NCBI GenBank assembly: GCA_019418605.1 | Contig: DYBN01000033.1 | Coordinates: 57,396 to 72,698 of the forward strand | Direction: 5' to 3' | From: Sutterella sp. | GTDB lineage: Bacteria > Pseudomonadota > Gammaproteobacteria > Burkholderiales > Burkholderiaceae_F | DNA: 15,303 bases | Shown: piece after piece, positions 1 through 6,361 of the stretch | How the letters are laid out: the number at the start of each line of letters is the position of its first letter | Numbering within the stretch: the stretch's first letter is position 1 | Program-made: the position numbers and the translations under genes | The notes under the pieces: generated by a model | Databases searched by the model: none | What the model was told of the DNA's origin: nothing | Seen by the model: only the letters and a program-made list of their open reading frames with translations

Positions 1-1114
1 TCACAAGGCAGGCCGCATTCCCGAAGACGAGTTCGAGGAGACGCGCGCCGAAATCGAAGCGCGCGTGCTCGAAGAAACCAGAGCCGACCAAGGGGCCAAA
101 AAGAGCGCGGGCCGTCAGGGCATCTTTGCCGCCTTTGCGCTCGTTGTGATCATCCCGGTCGTGTCGTTTCTTGTTTATCTCGAGATCGGCTCTCCGATTG
201 CCATGGATCCGGAATTTACCCGTCAGCAGCGCCAGATGGCCGCCGCACAGGGCGGGCACAGCGATGCCGAGATCATGGCCCAGATTCAGATTCTCGAAGA
301 CCGCCTCAAGCAGCAGCCCGACAATGTCGACGGCTGGCTGATGCTTGCGCGCACGCAGGCCGCCTTCAAGAACTGGGACAAGAGCGCGCAGGCCTTTGAA
401 CAGGTCAATCGCCTCGTGCCGGGCAACCCTGATCTCATGGCCGACTGGGCCGACGTGCTTGCGGCGGCTTCGGGCGGCGTGCTCGACGGCAAGCCCAGAG
501 AGCTTATCGAAGAGGTCCTCAAAATTGACCCGACGCACTGGAAGGCGCTCGCGCTCATGGGAACGCTCTGCTATGACAAGCAGGACTACAAGGGGGCGGT
601 CGACTATTGGAGCCGCATGCTTGCAGGCGTCGAGAAGGGCAGCGAAGAGTGGCGGCAGATTGCCGAAAACATCGAGCAGGCCCGTCACCTCGGAGGGCTG
701 CCTCCGAGCGAGAACGCAAGCCTTCTGGCTGCACAGCCTCCCGCCGGGCAGGCTGCGGCCGCGCAGAAGTTCATCGACGGCAGCATCGAGATCGCCCCGG
801 AGCTCAAGGACAAAATCAAGGAGGGCGACGTGGTCTTCATCTATGCGCGGCCGGTTGAAGGCAGCAAGATGCCCGTTGCGTTCATGCGCATGGAGGCCTC
901 GGCCCTGCCCACGACTTTCCACCTTGACAGCTCGAGCACGATGGGCATGGGCATGCGCACGCTAAGCGAAGTCGACGAGGTGATCGTGGAGGCGCGCATC
1001 AGCCACAGCGGCAACTTCATGCCCGCCTCGGGCGACCTTCAGGGGACGGTCTCAGGCAAGGTCCCCGTGGGCAAACAGTCGGTACACATCGTGATCGACA
1101 CCGTGCTCCCCTGA
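1..1114 (+). CDS. ccmI: Cytochrome c maturation protein CcmI (CycH), 5' partial
   Basis: The reading frame is open from the left edge (first complete codon at base 2), so the gene begins outside the window; the GTG at 65 is internal, not the start. CcmI is an inner membrane protein that holds apocytochrome c and hands it to the CcmF/CcmH haem ligation complex in the periplasm. Visible here are the end of the cytoplasmic loop, one transmembrane helix (about bases 119-180), a periplasmic TPR region with repeats such as WLMLARTQAAFKNWDKSAQAF, and the typical C-terminal domain with VVFIYARPVEGSKMPVAFMR and VEARISHSGNF. In Burkholderiales ccmI is usually the last gene of the ccm operon, and the terminator directly behind it fits that. 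I am confident of the family; the missing N-terminus should carry another membrane helix. Confidence 0.9.
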   Translation, partial: HKAGRIPEDEFEETRAEIEARVLEETRADQGAKKSAGRQGIFAAFALVVIIPVVSFLVYLEIGSPIAMDPEFTRQQRQMAAAQGGHSDAEIMAQIQILEDRLKQQPDNVDGWLMLARTQAAFKNWDKSAQAFEQVNRLVPGNPDLMADWADVLAAASGGVLDGKPRELIEEVLKIDPTHWKALALMGTLCYDKQDYKGAVDYWSRMLAGVEKGSEEWRQIAENIEQARHLGGLPPSENASLLAAQPPAGQAAAAQKFIDGSIEIAPELKDKIKEGDVVFIYARPVEGSKMPVAFMRMEASALPTTFHLDSSSTMGMGMRTLSEVDEVIVEARISHSGNFMPASGDLQGTVSGKVPVGKQSVHIVIDTVLP

Positions 1115-1137
1115 CAAGGGTACGCGCAAGCCCTGCC

Positions 1138-1203
1138 AACCCGCTTCCGCCCGCCAAGGCAAGCCTTTCGAACCTTGGCCGGCCGAGGCGGGTTTTCTTT
1201 TTG
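1138..1203 (+). terminator. Rho-independent terminator after ccmI
   Basis: Two nested stems: outer AACCCGC (1138-1144) with GCGGGTT (1188-1194), inner CCAAGG with CCTTGG, followed by a T-rich run (TTTTCTTTTT, 1193-1202). It starts 24 bases after the ccmI stop and ends the cytochrome maturation operon. Confidence 0.8.
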
Positions 1204-1503
1204 TCCTTCGGCAGCAAAGGCGGGCGCACTACAGCTCGTTACTTTTGTTGCAAACCTGCAACTGCAATGCTGCGCATTCTTAACAGGGCGGCATGCCACA
1301 ATGAGCGGCGTAAATGAAGTTTGCCCTGCCCGACGGGCTCTCTTTAAAGGATGCGGCCTCGTAAAGCCGCGTTGAAGAAAAAGCAGAGCGGCGCAGGGCG
1401 CCCTGAGCCTCCCCGCTGCCGACAGGGTTTACGGCCGGGGCGGGCATGAAATTTTGCCGACCCCGGTTTTTCCCAACGGGTTCGGTCAAAGGAAGCAGTA
1501 GTT
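1204..1503 (+). other. Long intergenic leader upstream of the SIMPL gene
   Basis: No credible coding frame is seen in these 300 bases. They hold several inverted repeats: GCGGC/GCCGC at 1353-1370, a perfect 12-base palindrome CAGGGCGCCCTG at 1394-1405, and a terminator-like hairpin at 1435-1471. I found no strong sigma-70 promoter; TTGCCC (1321) with TTTAAA (1343) at 16 bases is a weak candidate. The density of hairpins suggests a structured 5' leader or a small RNA, but this is inference. Confidence 0.4.
1435..1471 (+). terminator. Terminator-like hairpin in the leader of the SIMPL gene (possible attenuator)
   Basis: CCGGGG (1435-1440) pairs with CCCCGG (1461-1466), extended inward by an imperfect GGgCA/TGCC pairing, and is followed at once by TTTTT (1467-1471). 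It ends 32 bases before the ATG at 1504. An alternative stem, CCGACCC (1457-1463) with GGGTTCGG (1478-1485, one bulge), uses the same CCCC bases, so the two structures exclude each other. Confidence 0.5.
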
Positions 1504-2280
1504 ATGACCCGCATTCGTTCGATTTTTCTTCTTGTTCCCTGCATGACGATTCTGGCTGCCGCGGCCGGTGCTGCGCAGACCGATCCGGTCATCGAGCCGG
1601 TCATGCGCCCGGCCAAGGACGGAGCGCTTGTCAATTTGTCCGCAACGGCAAGCGTGGAGCTCGCAAACGATCAGGCCGAGGTGAGCTTTTACGCCGCGGA
1701 GTCGGCAAAAAGCCTCGCCGAGGCGACCCAGAAGGTTTTAAAGCGCGTCAATGCCGGGCTCGACAAGATCAAGGCTCTCGGCGTGAAGGCGCAGTTTGAG
1801 ACCACCAACCTCAGCTCCTACCCGCGCTACAACGAGCCAAAGAAGGGAGAGGCGGCAAAAATCGTGAGCTGGGAGGTGCGGCAAAACATCACGGCCACGG
1901 TCGGCAATGTCAACGACGCGGCCCGAATCGCGCAGGCCGCAGCCGAAGACTTTGCCTTCTCGGGCGTGCGCTTTAGCCTGAGCGAGGCCGCCCAGAGCTC
2001 CGTGCAGGAGCAGCTCATGCGCGCCGCCATAAAGAGCATCCGCGATCAGGCCGCGGTTGTTGCCTCCGAGCTTGGCGCAGCCGCCGACGACGTCCGCGTG
2101 GTGACCGTCAACTTCAATCGCGAAAATGCGGGCATCGGGATCGAGTACAAAAACAGCGCGCCGATGCTCGCCTCCCGCGCCTCGATGGATGCGGCGGCAG
2201 CGATGCCGCTGCCGCAGTTTGAGCCCGGAAAATCCAAGGTCTCGAGGCAGGTAAGCGCACAGGTGCGCGTGCAGCCCTAA
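1504..2280 (+). CDS. SIMPL (DUF541) domain secreted protein
   Basis: A 258-residue protein with an N-terminal signal peptide (basic MTRIR, hydrophobic core to about residue 20, then AGAAQ), so it should be exported to the periplasm. The rest matches the SIMPL/DUF541 family (BP26/OMP26-like): it opens with VNLSATASVELANDQAEVSF, has a central ...TTNLSSYPRYN... segment and ends with VSRQVSAQVRVQP, the usual closing beta-strand. These proteins form oligomeric periplasmic rings in some species; their biochemical role is not settled. The ATG at 1504 is supported by AAAGGAAG at 1488-1495. It sits alone between terminators, so it is probably a single-gene transcript. Confidence 0.85.
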   Translation: MTRIRSIFLLVPCMTILAAAAGAAQTDPVIEPVMRPAKDGALVNLSATASVELANDQAEVSFYAAESAKSLAEATQKVLKRVNAGLDKIKALGVKAQFETTNLSSYPRYNEPKKGEAAKIVSWEVRQNITATVGNVNDAARIAQAAAEDFAFSGVRFSLSEAAQSSVQEQLMRAAIKSIRDQAAVVASELGAAADDVRVVTVNFNRENAGIGIEYKNSAPMLASRASMDAAAAMPLPQFEPGKSKVSRQVSAQVRVQP

Positions 2281-2303
2281 AAGAGTCCGGCGGGAACCCT
2301 TTC

Positions 2304-2326
2304 CGCCCGAGGTTTTCTTTCGGGCG
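2304..2326 (+). other. Perfect hairpin after the SIMPL gene
   Basis: CGCCCGA (2304-2310) and TCGGGCG (2320-2326) form a 7-bp stem with a 9-base T-rich loop. No T-run follows, so it is probably a 3'-end stabilising or pausing structure in front of the proper terminator at 2360. Confidence 0.45.
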
Positions 2327-2359
2327 TGCCGGGAGGCGGGGCGCTTTCGGGGCAGCTTG

Positions 2360-2392
2360 AGGCGGCCTTTGAGGGCAAGCCGCCTTCTTTTT
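2360..2392 (+). terminator. Rho-independent terminator after the SIMPL gene
   Basis: AGGCGGC (2360-2366) pairs with GCCGCCT (2379-2385), followed by TCTTTTT. It lies about 80 bases past the stop codon. Confidence 0.7.
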
Positions 2393-2434
2393 CGATCTTT
2401 TGGACTCCGTCGGCCTGAAGACTCGCACAAGATG

Positions 2435-2462
2435 TTGAAAACAAAGGGAAATCGTGTAAAAT
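2435..2462 (+). promoter_or_regulatory. Sigma-70 promoter of rpmF
   Basis: TTGAAA (2435-2440), a 16-base spacer and TAAAAT (2457-2462). The discriminator right after it is GC-only (GGCGCGCC, 2463-2470), which is typical of ribosomal promoters under stringent control (established for the class, inferred here). A second possible -10, TACAAT at 2554-2559, has no convincing -35. The rest of the 2281-2597 gap holds only the terminator structures listed separately. Confidence 0.6.
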
Positions 2463-2597
2463 GGCGCGCCTATCCGCGCGTGGTGCTCCCGGCGGACGGA
2501 ACAATATCTTGAGTTTTTTGTGGTTGTGCCGCCTAAATACATGAAAAATCAGGTACAATCACGTGTTTTCAATTTCTACCCACGTGGGGTTTAAAAA

Positions 2598-2783
2598 ATG
2601 GCTGTTCAGCAAAACAAGAAATCCACCAGCAAGCGCGGCAATCATCGTGCGCACGACTTTCTGACCAACCCGGCTCTCGCCGTTGAGCCGACGACGGGCG
2701 AAGCCCATCGCCGCCACCACATCAGCCCGACGGGCTACTACCGCGGCAAGAAGGTCATTGCAACCAAGCAGGACGCTGAGTAA
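2598..2783 (+). CDS. rpmF: 50S ribosomal protein L32
   Basis: A 61-residue basic protein beginning MAVQQNKKSTSKRGNHRAHD and carrying EAHRRHHISPTGYYRGKK, the unmistakable L32 pattern and length. It is a component of the large ribosomal subunit. It has no zinc-binding cysteines, so it is the cysteine-free form common in proteobacteria. The ATG at 2598 follows GGGG at 2586-2589, which lies inside a palindrome CCCACGTGGG (2579-2588). In most proteobacteria the gene is preceded by yceD (DUF177) and followed by plsX; neither is present here, and two terminators separate it from fabH. Confidence 0.97.
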   Translation: MAVQQNKKSTSKRGNHRAHDFLTNPALAVEPTTGEAHRRHHISPTGYYRGKKVIATKQDAE

Positions 2784-2900
2784 TTCCCTGCGGTTGCGAC
2801 TGCAGACATCGAGGCAGCTTCTCAAGCCAACCGTGAGCTGATGGAAAGCATTTTGGTTCAGCCCCACGGATCAGGAAACAACCGAAAGCTGATCTGTCGC

Positions 2901-2921
2901 AAAAGCCTCGGCAGGCTTTTT
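2901..2921 (+). terminator. Rho-independent terminator after rpmF
   Basis: AAAAGCCT (2901-2908), loop CGGC, AGGCTTTT (2913-2920), with one more T. Compact and perfect. The 2784-3095 gap otherwise contains no gene; it holds this terminator, a second one, a promoter candidate and the fabH leader hairpin. Confidence 0.85.
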
Positions 2922-2958
2922 AAAACGAGCTGCCGGCCTTCATGAAGGCTTCAAAACG

Positions 2959-2996
2959 AAAAAGGAGGTTGTCTGTGAACGGGCGCCTCCTTTTTT
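2959..2996 (+). terminator. Second terminator between rpmF and fabH
   Basis: AAAAAGGAGG (2959-2968) pairs with CCTCCTTTTT (2986-2995), a 10-bp stem with a 17-base loop and a T-run at its 3' end. With the one at 2901 it should isolate rpmF transcription from fabH. Confidence 0.75.
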
Positions 2997-3009
2997 GCTG
3001 TCCGCCGTT

Positions 3010-3018
3010 TGCTAATAT
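3010..3018 (+). promoter_or_regulatory. Extended -10 promoter candidate for fabH
   Basis: TGCTAATAT is an extended -10 element (TGn plus TAATAT at 3013-3018) with no good -35. It lies just behind the second terminator and 78 bases before the fabH ATG, so transcription would start near 3025. Confidence 0.5.
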
Positions 3019-3030
3019 CCCTCGGCGACT

Positions 3031-3067
3031 CGGCCCGAAGCGCGCAAGGCGCGCGGTTTTCGGGCCG
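3031..3067 (+). promoter_or_regulatory. GC-rich hairpin in the fabH 5' leader
   Basis: CGGCCCGAA (3031-3039) pairs with TTCGGGCCG (3059-3067), and inside it GCGCGC (3040-3045) pairs with GCGCGC (3049-3054); a GGTT bulge lies at 3055-3058. No T-run follows (CATTTAAG), so it is not a terminator. It would sit at the very 5' end of a transcript from the 3010 promoter. Confidence 0.6.
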
Positions 3068-3095
3068 CATTTAAGTGAGGTTTATCCGGACTTTT

Positions 3096-4082
3096 ATGGC
3101 AACTGATCGAATTTACACGCGCATCGTGGGCACGGGGTCGGCGCTGCCCCCGGAGGTCGTCACCAACGACGAATTGGCCGAAGCGCTCGCGCGGCGGGGC
3201 GTGCAGACAAGCGATGAATGGATCCGCACACGCACCGGAATCTGCCAGCGGCACATTGCGCGGAACATGACGACACTTGACCTGGCGCTTTCGGCAAGCC
3301 GAAAGGCGCTTGAGTCGGCGTCAATTTCACCGGCCGACATTGATCTCATCATCGTGGCCACGACGACCCCCGACGGGATTTTCCCCTCGATGGCCTGTCG
3401 GCTTCAGGCCGCGCTCGGCATCAAAGGGTGCGCGGCCTTCGACGTGCAGGCCGTCTGCGCGGGCTATGTCTACGCCATGAGCGTGGCCGACGGCCTCGTG
3501 CGCACCGGCGCCTACCGTCGTGCGCTCGTGGTGGGCGCGGAGGTTTTAAGCCGCCTGCTTGATTGGGACGACCGCTCGACCTGCGTGCTCTTTGGCGACG
3601 GCGCCGGGGCCGTGGTGATCGAGGCGGGCGACAGAGAGGGGATTCTCGCCCACCGCATGCACGCCGACGGAAGCTTCGGCGTGCAGACGCTCGCGTGCGA
3701 CGCGCGCATTGAAAACAATGCCGTTGTCGGGCACGGCTTTATCCGCATGAACGGCCAGCAGGTCTTCAAGCTTGCCGTCTCCTCGCTAACCGATAGCTTC
3801 AAGGAGGTGTGCGCGATGGCGGGCATGACGCCCGCCGACGTCGACGTCTGGGTGCCGCATCAGGCCAACATCCGCATCATTGAAATGATCGGGCACCGCC
3901 TGGGACTGCCGCAGGAGAAGACGGTCGTGACCGTCAATCTGCACGGCAACACGTCGGCGGCATCGGTTCCCCTTGCGCTTGACTGGGCGGTTCAAAACGG
4001 CCGCATCAAGGAGGGCGACACCGTGATGCTGCAGGGTGTGGGCGCGGGCATGGCCTGGGGCAGCGTGCTGCTGCGTTGGTAG
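3096..4082 (+). CDS. fabH: Beta-ketoacyl-ACP synthase III
   Basis: FabH condenses acetyl-CoA with malonyl-ACP, the first step of type II fatty acid synthesis in the cytoplasm. The thiolase-fold catalytic triad is visible: Cys121 in AVCAGYVYAM, His255 in PHQANIRIIEM and Asn285 in HGNTSAASV. The length is 328 residues, normal for the family. I chose ATG 3096 because MATDRIYTRIVGTGSALPP matches usual FabH N-termini. An in-frame GTG at 3075 would add seven residues and has no ribosome binding site. The best Shine-Dalgarno for 3096 (GTGAGG, 3075-3080) is rather far away, about 15 bases. First gene of the fab cluster. Confidence 0.95.
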   Translation: MATDRIYTRIVGTGSALPPEVVTNDELAEALARRGVQTSDEWIRTRTGICQRHIARNMTTLDLALSASRKALESASISPADIDLIIVATTTPDGIFPSMACRLQAALGIKGCAAFDVQAVCAGYVYAMSVADGLVRTGAYRRALVVGAEVLSRLLDWDDRSTCVLFGDGAGAVVIEAGDREGILAHRMHADGSFGVQTLACDARIENNAVVGHGFIRMNGQQVFKLAVSSLTDSFKEVCAMAGMTPADVDVWVPHQANIRIIEMIGHRLGLPQEKTVVTVNLHGNTSAASVPLALDWAVQNGRIKEGDTVMLQGVGAGMAWGSVLLRW

Positions 4083-4104
4083 AACATTTTTAAAGGTGAA
4101 AATC

Positions 4105-5046
4105 GTGAAGCTTGCATTTGTTTTTCCCGGCCAGGGCTCGCAAAAGGTCGGCATGCTCGACGGGTTTGCGGACAATGCCGTCGTCACTGACGTCATGCGC
4201 CGCGCCGACGCCGCGTTAAACGAGAATTTAACCGGCCTCATTGCCCATGGCCCGGCTCAAGAGCTCAACCTCACGGTCAACACGCAGCCCGCGATGCTGG
4301 CAAGCTCCTATGCCATGTACGAGGCCTGGCTTGCCGCAGGCGGCATGAAGCCCGTGGTGATGGCCGGCCACAGCCTCGGCGAGTACACGGCGCTTGCCGC
4401 CGCCGGCGTCTTTACCCTTGAGGATGCGGTGCGGCTCGTGCGGTTTCGCGCACAGGCCATGCAGTCGGCGGTCCCGGTGGGCGAGGGCGGCATGGCCGCC
4501 ATTTTGGGACTCTCCGACGAGGCGGTGGCCGAAGTTTGCAGCCTTGCAGGCGACGGCGGCCGTTTTGTTGTCGAACCCGTGAACTTCAACTGCCCCGGAC
4601 AGGTGGTGGTTGCCGGTCATTTGAAGGGCGTTGAGCGGGCCTGTGCTCTTGCGCAGGAAAAAGGCGCCAAGCGCGCGCTCATGCTGCCTGTTTCAGGGCC
4701 GTTTCACAGCTCGCTGCTTGCTGGCGCGGCCCGCGAGCTCGCAGCAGAACTTGCCCGCGTTGAAGTCGGCGCTCCGGCAATTGACGTCATCGCCAATGTG
4801 GACGTTGCCTGCCACAAGGACCCCGAAAGCATCCGCGACATTCTCGCCCGCCAGGCGGCAAGCCCCGTGCAGTGGGTGAAGACGATCCGGAAGATGGCCG
4901 ATCAGGGCGTCACGCACATCGTCGAGTGCGGCCCCGGGCGGGCGCTTTCCGGCATGATCCGCCGCATCGCGCCTGAAGTGAAGACTTTCAACATTTCCGA
5001 CGCACAGTCGCTTGACTCGGTCAAACAGGCCCTTGAGGCGGCCTGA
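4105..5046 (+). CDS. fabD: Malonyl-CoA:ACP transacylase
   Basis: FabD moves malonate from CoA to ACP, supplying the extender for FabH and FabF. The 313-residue protein shows FVFPGQGSQ at the N-terminus, the nucleophile Ser90 in GHSLGEYTALAAAG, the arginine in VRFRAQAMQ and His201 in GPFHS. The GTG at 4105 is the likely start because AAAGGTG (4092-4098) lies at good distance and MKLAFVFPGQGSQ is a standard FabD beginning; GTG 4096 is in frame but overlaps the ribosome binding site. It starts 22 bases after fabH, consistent with cotranscription. Confidence 0.95.
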   Translation: MKLAFVFPGQGSQKVGMLDGFADNAVVTDVMRRADAALNENLTGLIAHGPAQELNLTVNTQPAMLASSYAMYEAWLAAGGMKPVVMAGHSLGEYTALAAAGVFTLEDAVRLVRFRAQAMQSAVPVGEGGMAAILGLSDEAVAEVCSLAGDGGRFVVEPVNFNCPGQVVVAGHLKGVERACALAQEKGAKRALMLPVSGPFHSSLLAGAARELAAELARVEVGAPAIDVIANVDVACHKDPESIRDILARQAASPVQWVKTIRKMADQGVTHIVECGPGRALSGMIRRIAPEVKTFNISDAQSLDSVKQALEAA

Positions 5047-5063
5047 GGCCGGGGATGAAGCTA

Positions 5064-5078
5064 GCCGCCAAAGGCGGC
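5064..5078 (+). other. Short GC hairpin between fabD and fabG
   Basis: GCCGCC (5064-5069), AAA, GGCGGC (5073-5078). It is a perfect 6-bp stem with a 3-base loop, with no adjoining T-run; possibly an mRNA stability or processing element within the operon. Confidence 0.4.
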
Positions 5079-5114
5079 GCACCACTTTGATTTTGTTTGA
5101 CAAGGTTTTTAGAC

Positions 5115-5867
5115 ATGACGTTTTTTGCCAATGATTCCTTCAAGGACCGCGTGGCCTTTGTCACCGGCGCGACCCGCGGCATCGGACTTGCGATTGCCAA
5201 AGAGCTCGCGCAGGCGGGCGCCTTCGTGATCGGCACGGCCACCTCCGAGGCCGGCGCCGCTTCGATCAGCGAGAATCTCTCCGGCCGCGGGCGCGGCATC
5301 GTGCTTGACGTCACGAACGCCCCCGCCGCCCTTGAGGCCGTCAACGGCGTCCTCGCCGAGTTCGGGCGCATCGACATTCTCGTCAACAACGCGGGCATCA
5401 CGCGCGATCAGCTCTCGATGCGCATGACCGACGAGGCCTGGGACGCGGTGATCGCGACCAACCTGACGGCCGCCTTCAGACTGGTGCGCGCCGTGCTGCG
5501 CCCGATGATGAAGCAGCGCTACGGCCGCATCGTCAACATCACGAGCGTGGTGGGAGCGATGGGAAATGCCGGACAGGCCAACTACGCCGCCGCCAAAGGC
5601 GGGCTTGTTGCAATGAGCAAATCGGTCGCCCGCGAAGTGGCCGCGCGCGGCATTACGGTCAACTGCGTGGCGCCCGGCTTTATCGACACGGACATGACGA
5701 AGGGACTGCCCGAGGAACACAAAAAGGCGCTCCTAGCACAAATCCCGGCGGCGCGACTCGGCAAAACGGATGATGTCGCGGCGGCCGTGCTTTTTCTTGC
5801 CTCCGAGCCCGCGGGCTACGTTACCGGCACGGTTTTGCACGTCAACGGCGGCATGTTCATGGGCTAG
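5115..5867 (+). CDS. fabG: 3-oxoacyl-ACP reductase
   Basis: FabG is the NADPH-dependent short-chain dehydrogenase that reduces 3-oxoacyl-ACP. The 250-residue protein has the cofactor motif TGATRGIG at residues 17-24, the NNAG motif, and the catalytic residues Ser144 (NITSVVG), Tyr157 and Lys161 (YAAAK). The NPGF-type loop is present as APGFIDTDMT. The ATG at 5115 is preceded by AAGG at 5102-5105. An in-frame TTG at 5097 would add six residues and is less likely. The gene follows fabD after 68 bases containing a small hairpin. Confidence 0.96.
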   Translation: MTFFANDSFKDRVAFVTGATRGIGLAIAKELAQAGAFVIGTATSEAGAASISENLSGRGRGIVLDVTNAPAALEAVNGVLAEFGRIDILVNNAGITRDQLSMRMTDEAWDAVIATNLTAAFRLVRAVLRPMMKQRYGRIVNITSVVGAMGNAGQANYAAAKGGLVAMSKSVAREVAARGITVNCVAPGFIDTDMTKGLPEEHKKALLAQIPAARLGKTDDVAAAVLFLASEPAGYVTGTVLHVNGGMFMG

Positions 5868-5886
5868 TGCGCATTTGGGGCAAGCC

Positions 5887-5895
5887 TGATAAAAT
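5887..5895 (+). promoter_or_regulatory. Extended -10 promoter candidate for acpP
   Basis: TGATAAAAT matches an extended -10 element (TGn plus TAAAAT at 5890-5895), 20 bases past the fabG stop, with no clear -35. It would give acpP its own strong transcript with a leader of roughly 78 bases. Confidence 0.4.
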
Positions 5896-5979
5896 CTGCA
5901 AGATAAGTTGATTTTTCCGTTGCTTTTGCCTGCGCAGGGGCAACAACATTTTCTTTATAAAGAATCCCCGGAGACGGAA

Positions 5980-6219
5980 ATGGACGAATTGGAACAGAAG
6001 GTCAAGAAGATCATCGCCGAACAGCTCGGCAAGAATGAGCTTGACATCAAGAATGAAGCTTCCTTCATCGAAGATCTTGGCGCCGACAGCCTCGATACGG
6101 TGGAGCTCGTGATGGCTCTTGAAGACGCCTTCAAGGTTCAGATCCCCGACGAACAGCAGGAAAACCTGCGCACCGTTCAGCAGGCGATCGACTTCATTCG
6201 CGCCAACGTCAAGGCCTAA
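5980..6219 (+). CDS. acpP: Acyl carrier protein
   Basis: A 79-residue acidic helical protein that carries growing acyl chains on 4'-phosphopantetheine. The attachment site is Ser37 in EDLGADSLDTVELVMALE. The remaining helices, ending in VQQAIDFIRANVKA, match standard ACP. The ATG at 5980 follows GGAG at 5970-5973. It lies between fabG and fabF as in most proteobacteria and is followed immediately by a strong terminator, so much of the acpP message is probably monocistronic or ends here. Confidence 0.97.
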   Translation: MDELEQKVKKIIAEQLGKNELDIKNEASFIEDLGADSLDTVELVMALEDAFKVQIPDEQQENLRTVQQAIDFIRANVKA

Positions 6220-6276
6220 TTCGGCTCAAGGCCCCTGTCTCGGCTCAGGCTGACGGGCGGCCGACAACGCGCATCG

Positions 6277-6306
6277 AAGGGGCCCTTTTAAGAGGGCCCT
6301 TTTTTT
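6277..6306 (+). terminator. Terminator between acpP and fabF
   Basis: AAGGGGCCC (6277-6285) pairs with GGGCCC plus following Ts (6294-6302), loop TTTTAAGA, and a run of seven Ts (6300-6306). It should stop much of the acpP transcription; fabF would depend on read-through or a promoter I cannot identify in 6307-6361. Confidence 0.8.
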
Positions 6307-6361
6307 AGCGCGCGGCCGAAGGGCGGCTCTGTTATTGAAACGATTTGCATAAGGAATAAAG

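Noticed and set aside
1738..2430. A 230-codon - strand frame
   Set aside because: Antisense to the SIMPL gene and running through its terminators; histidine- and arginine-rich without domains.
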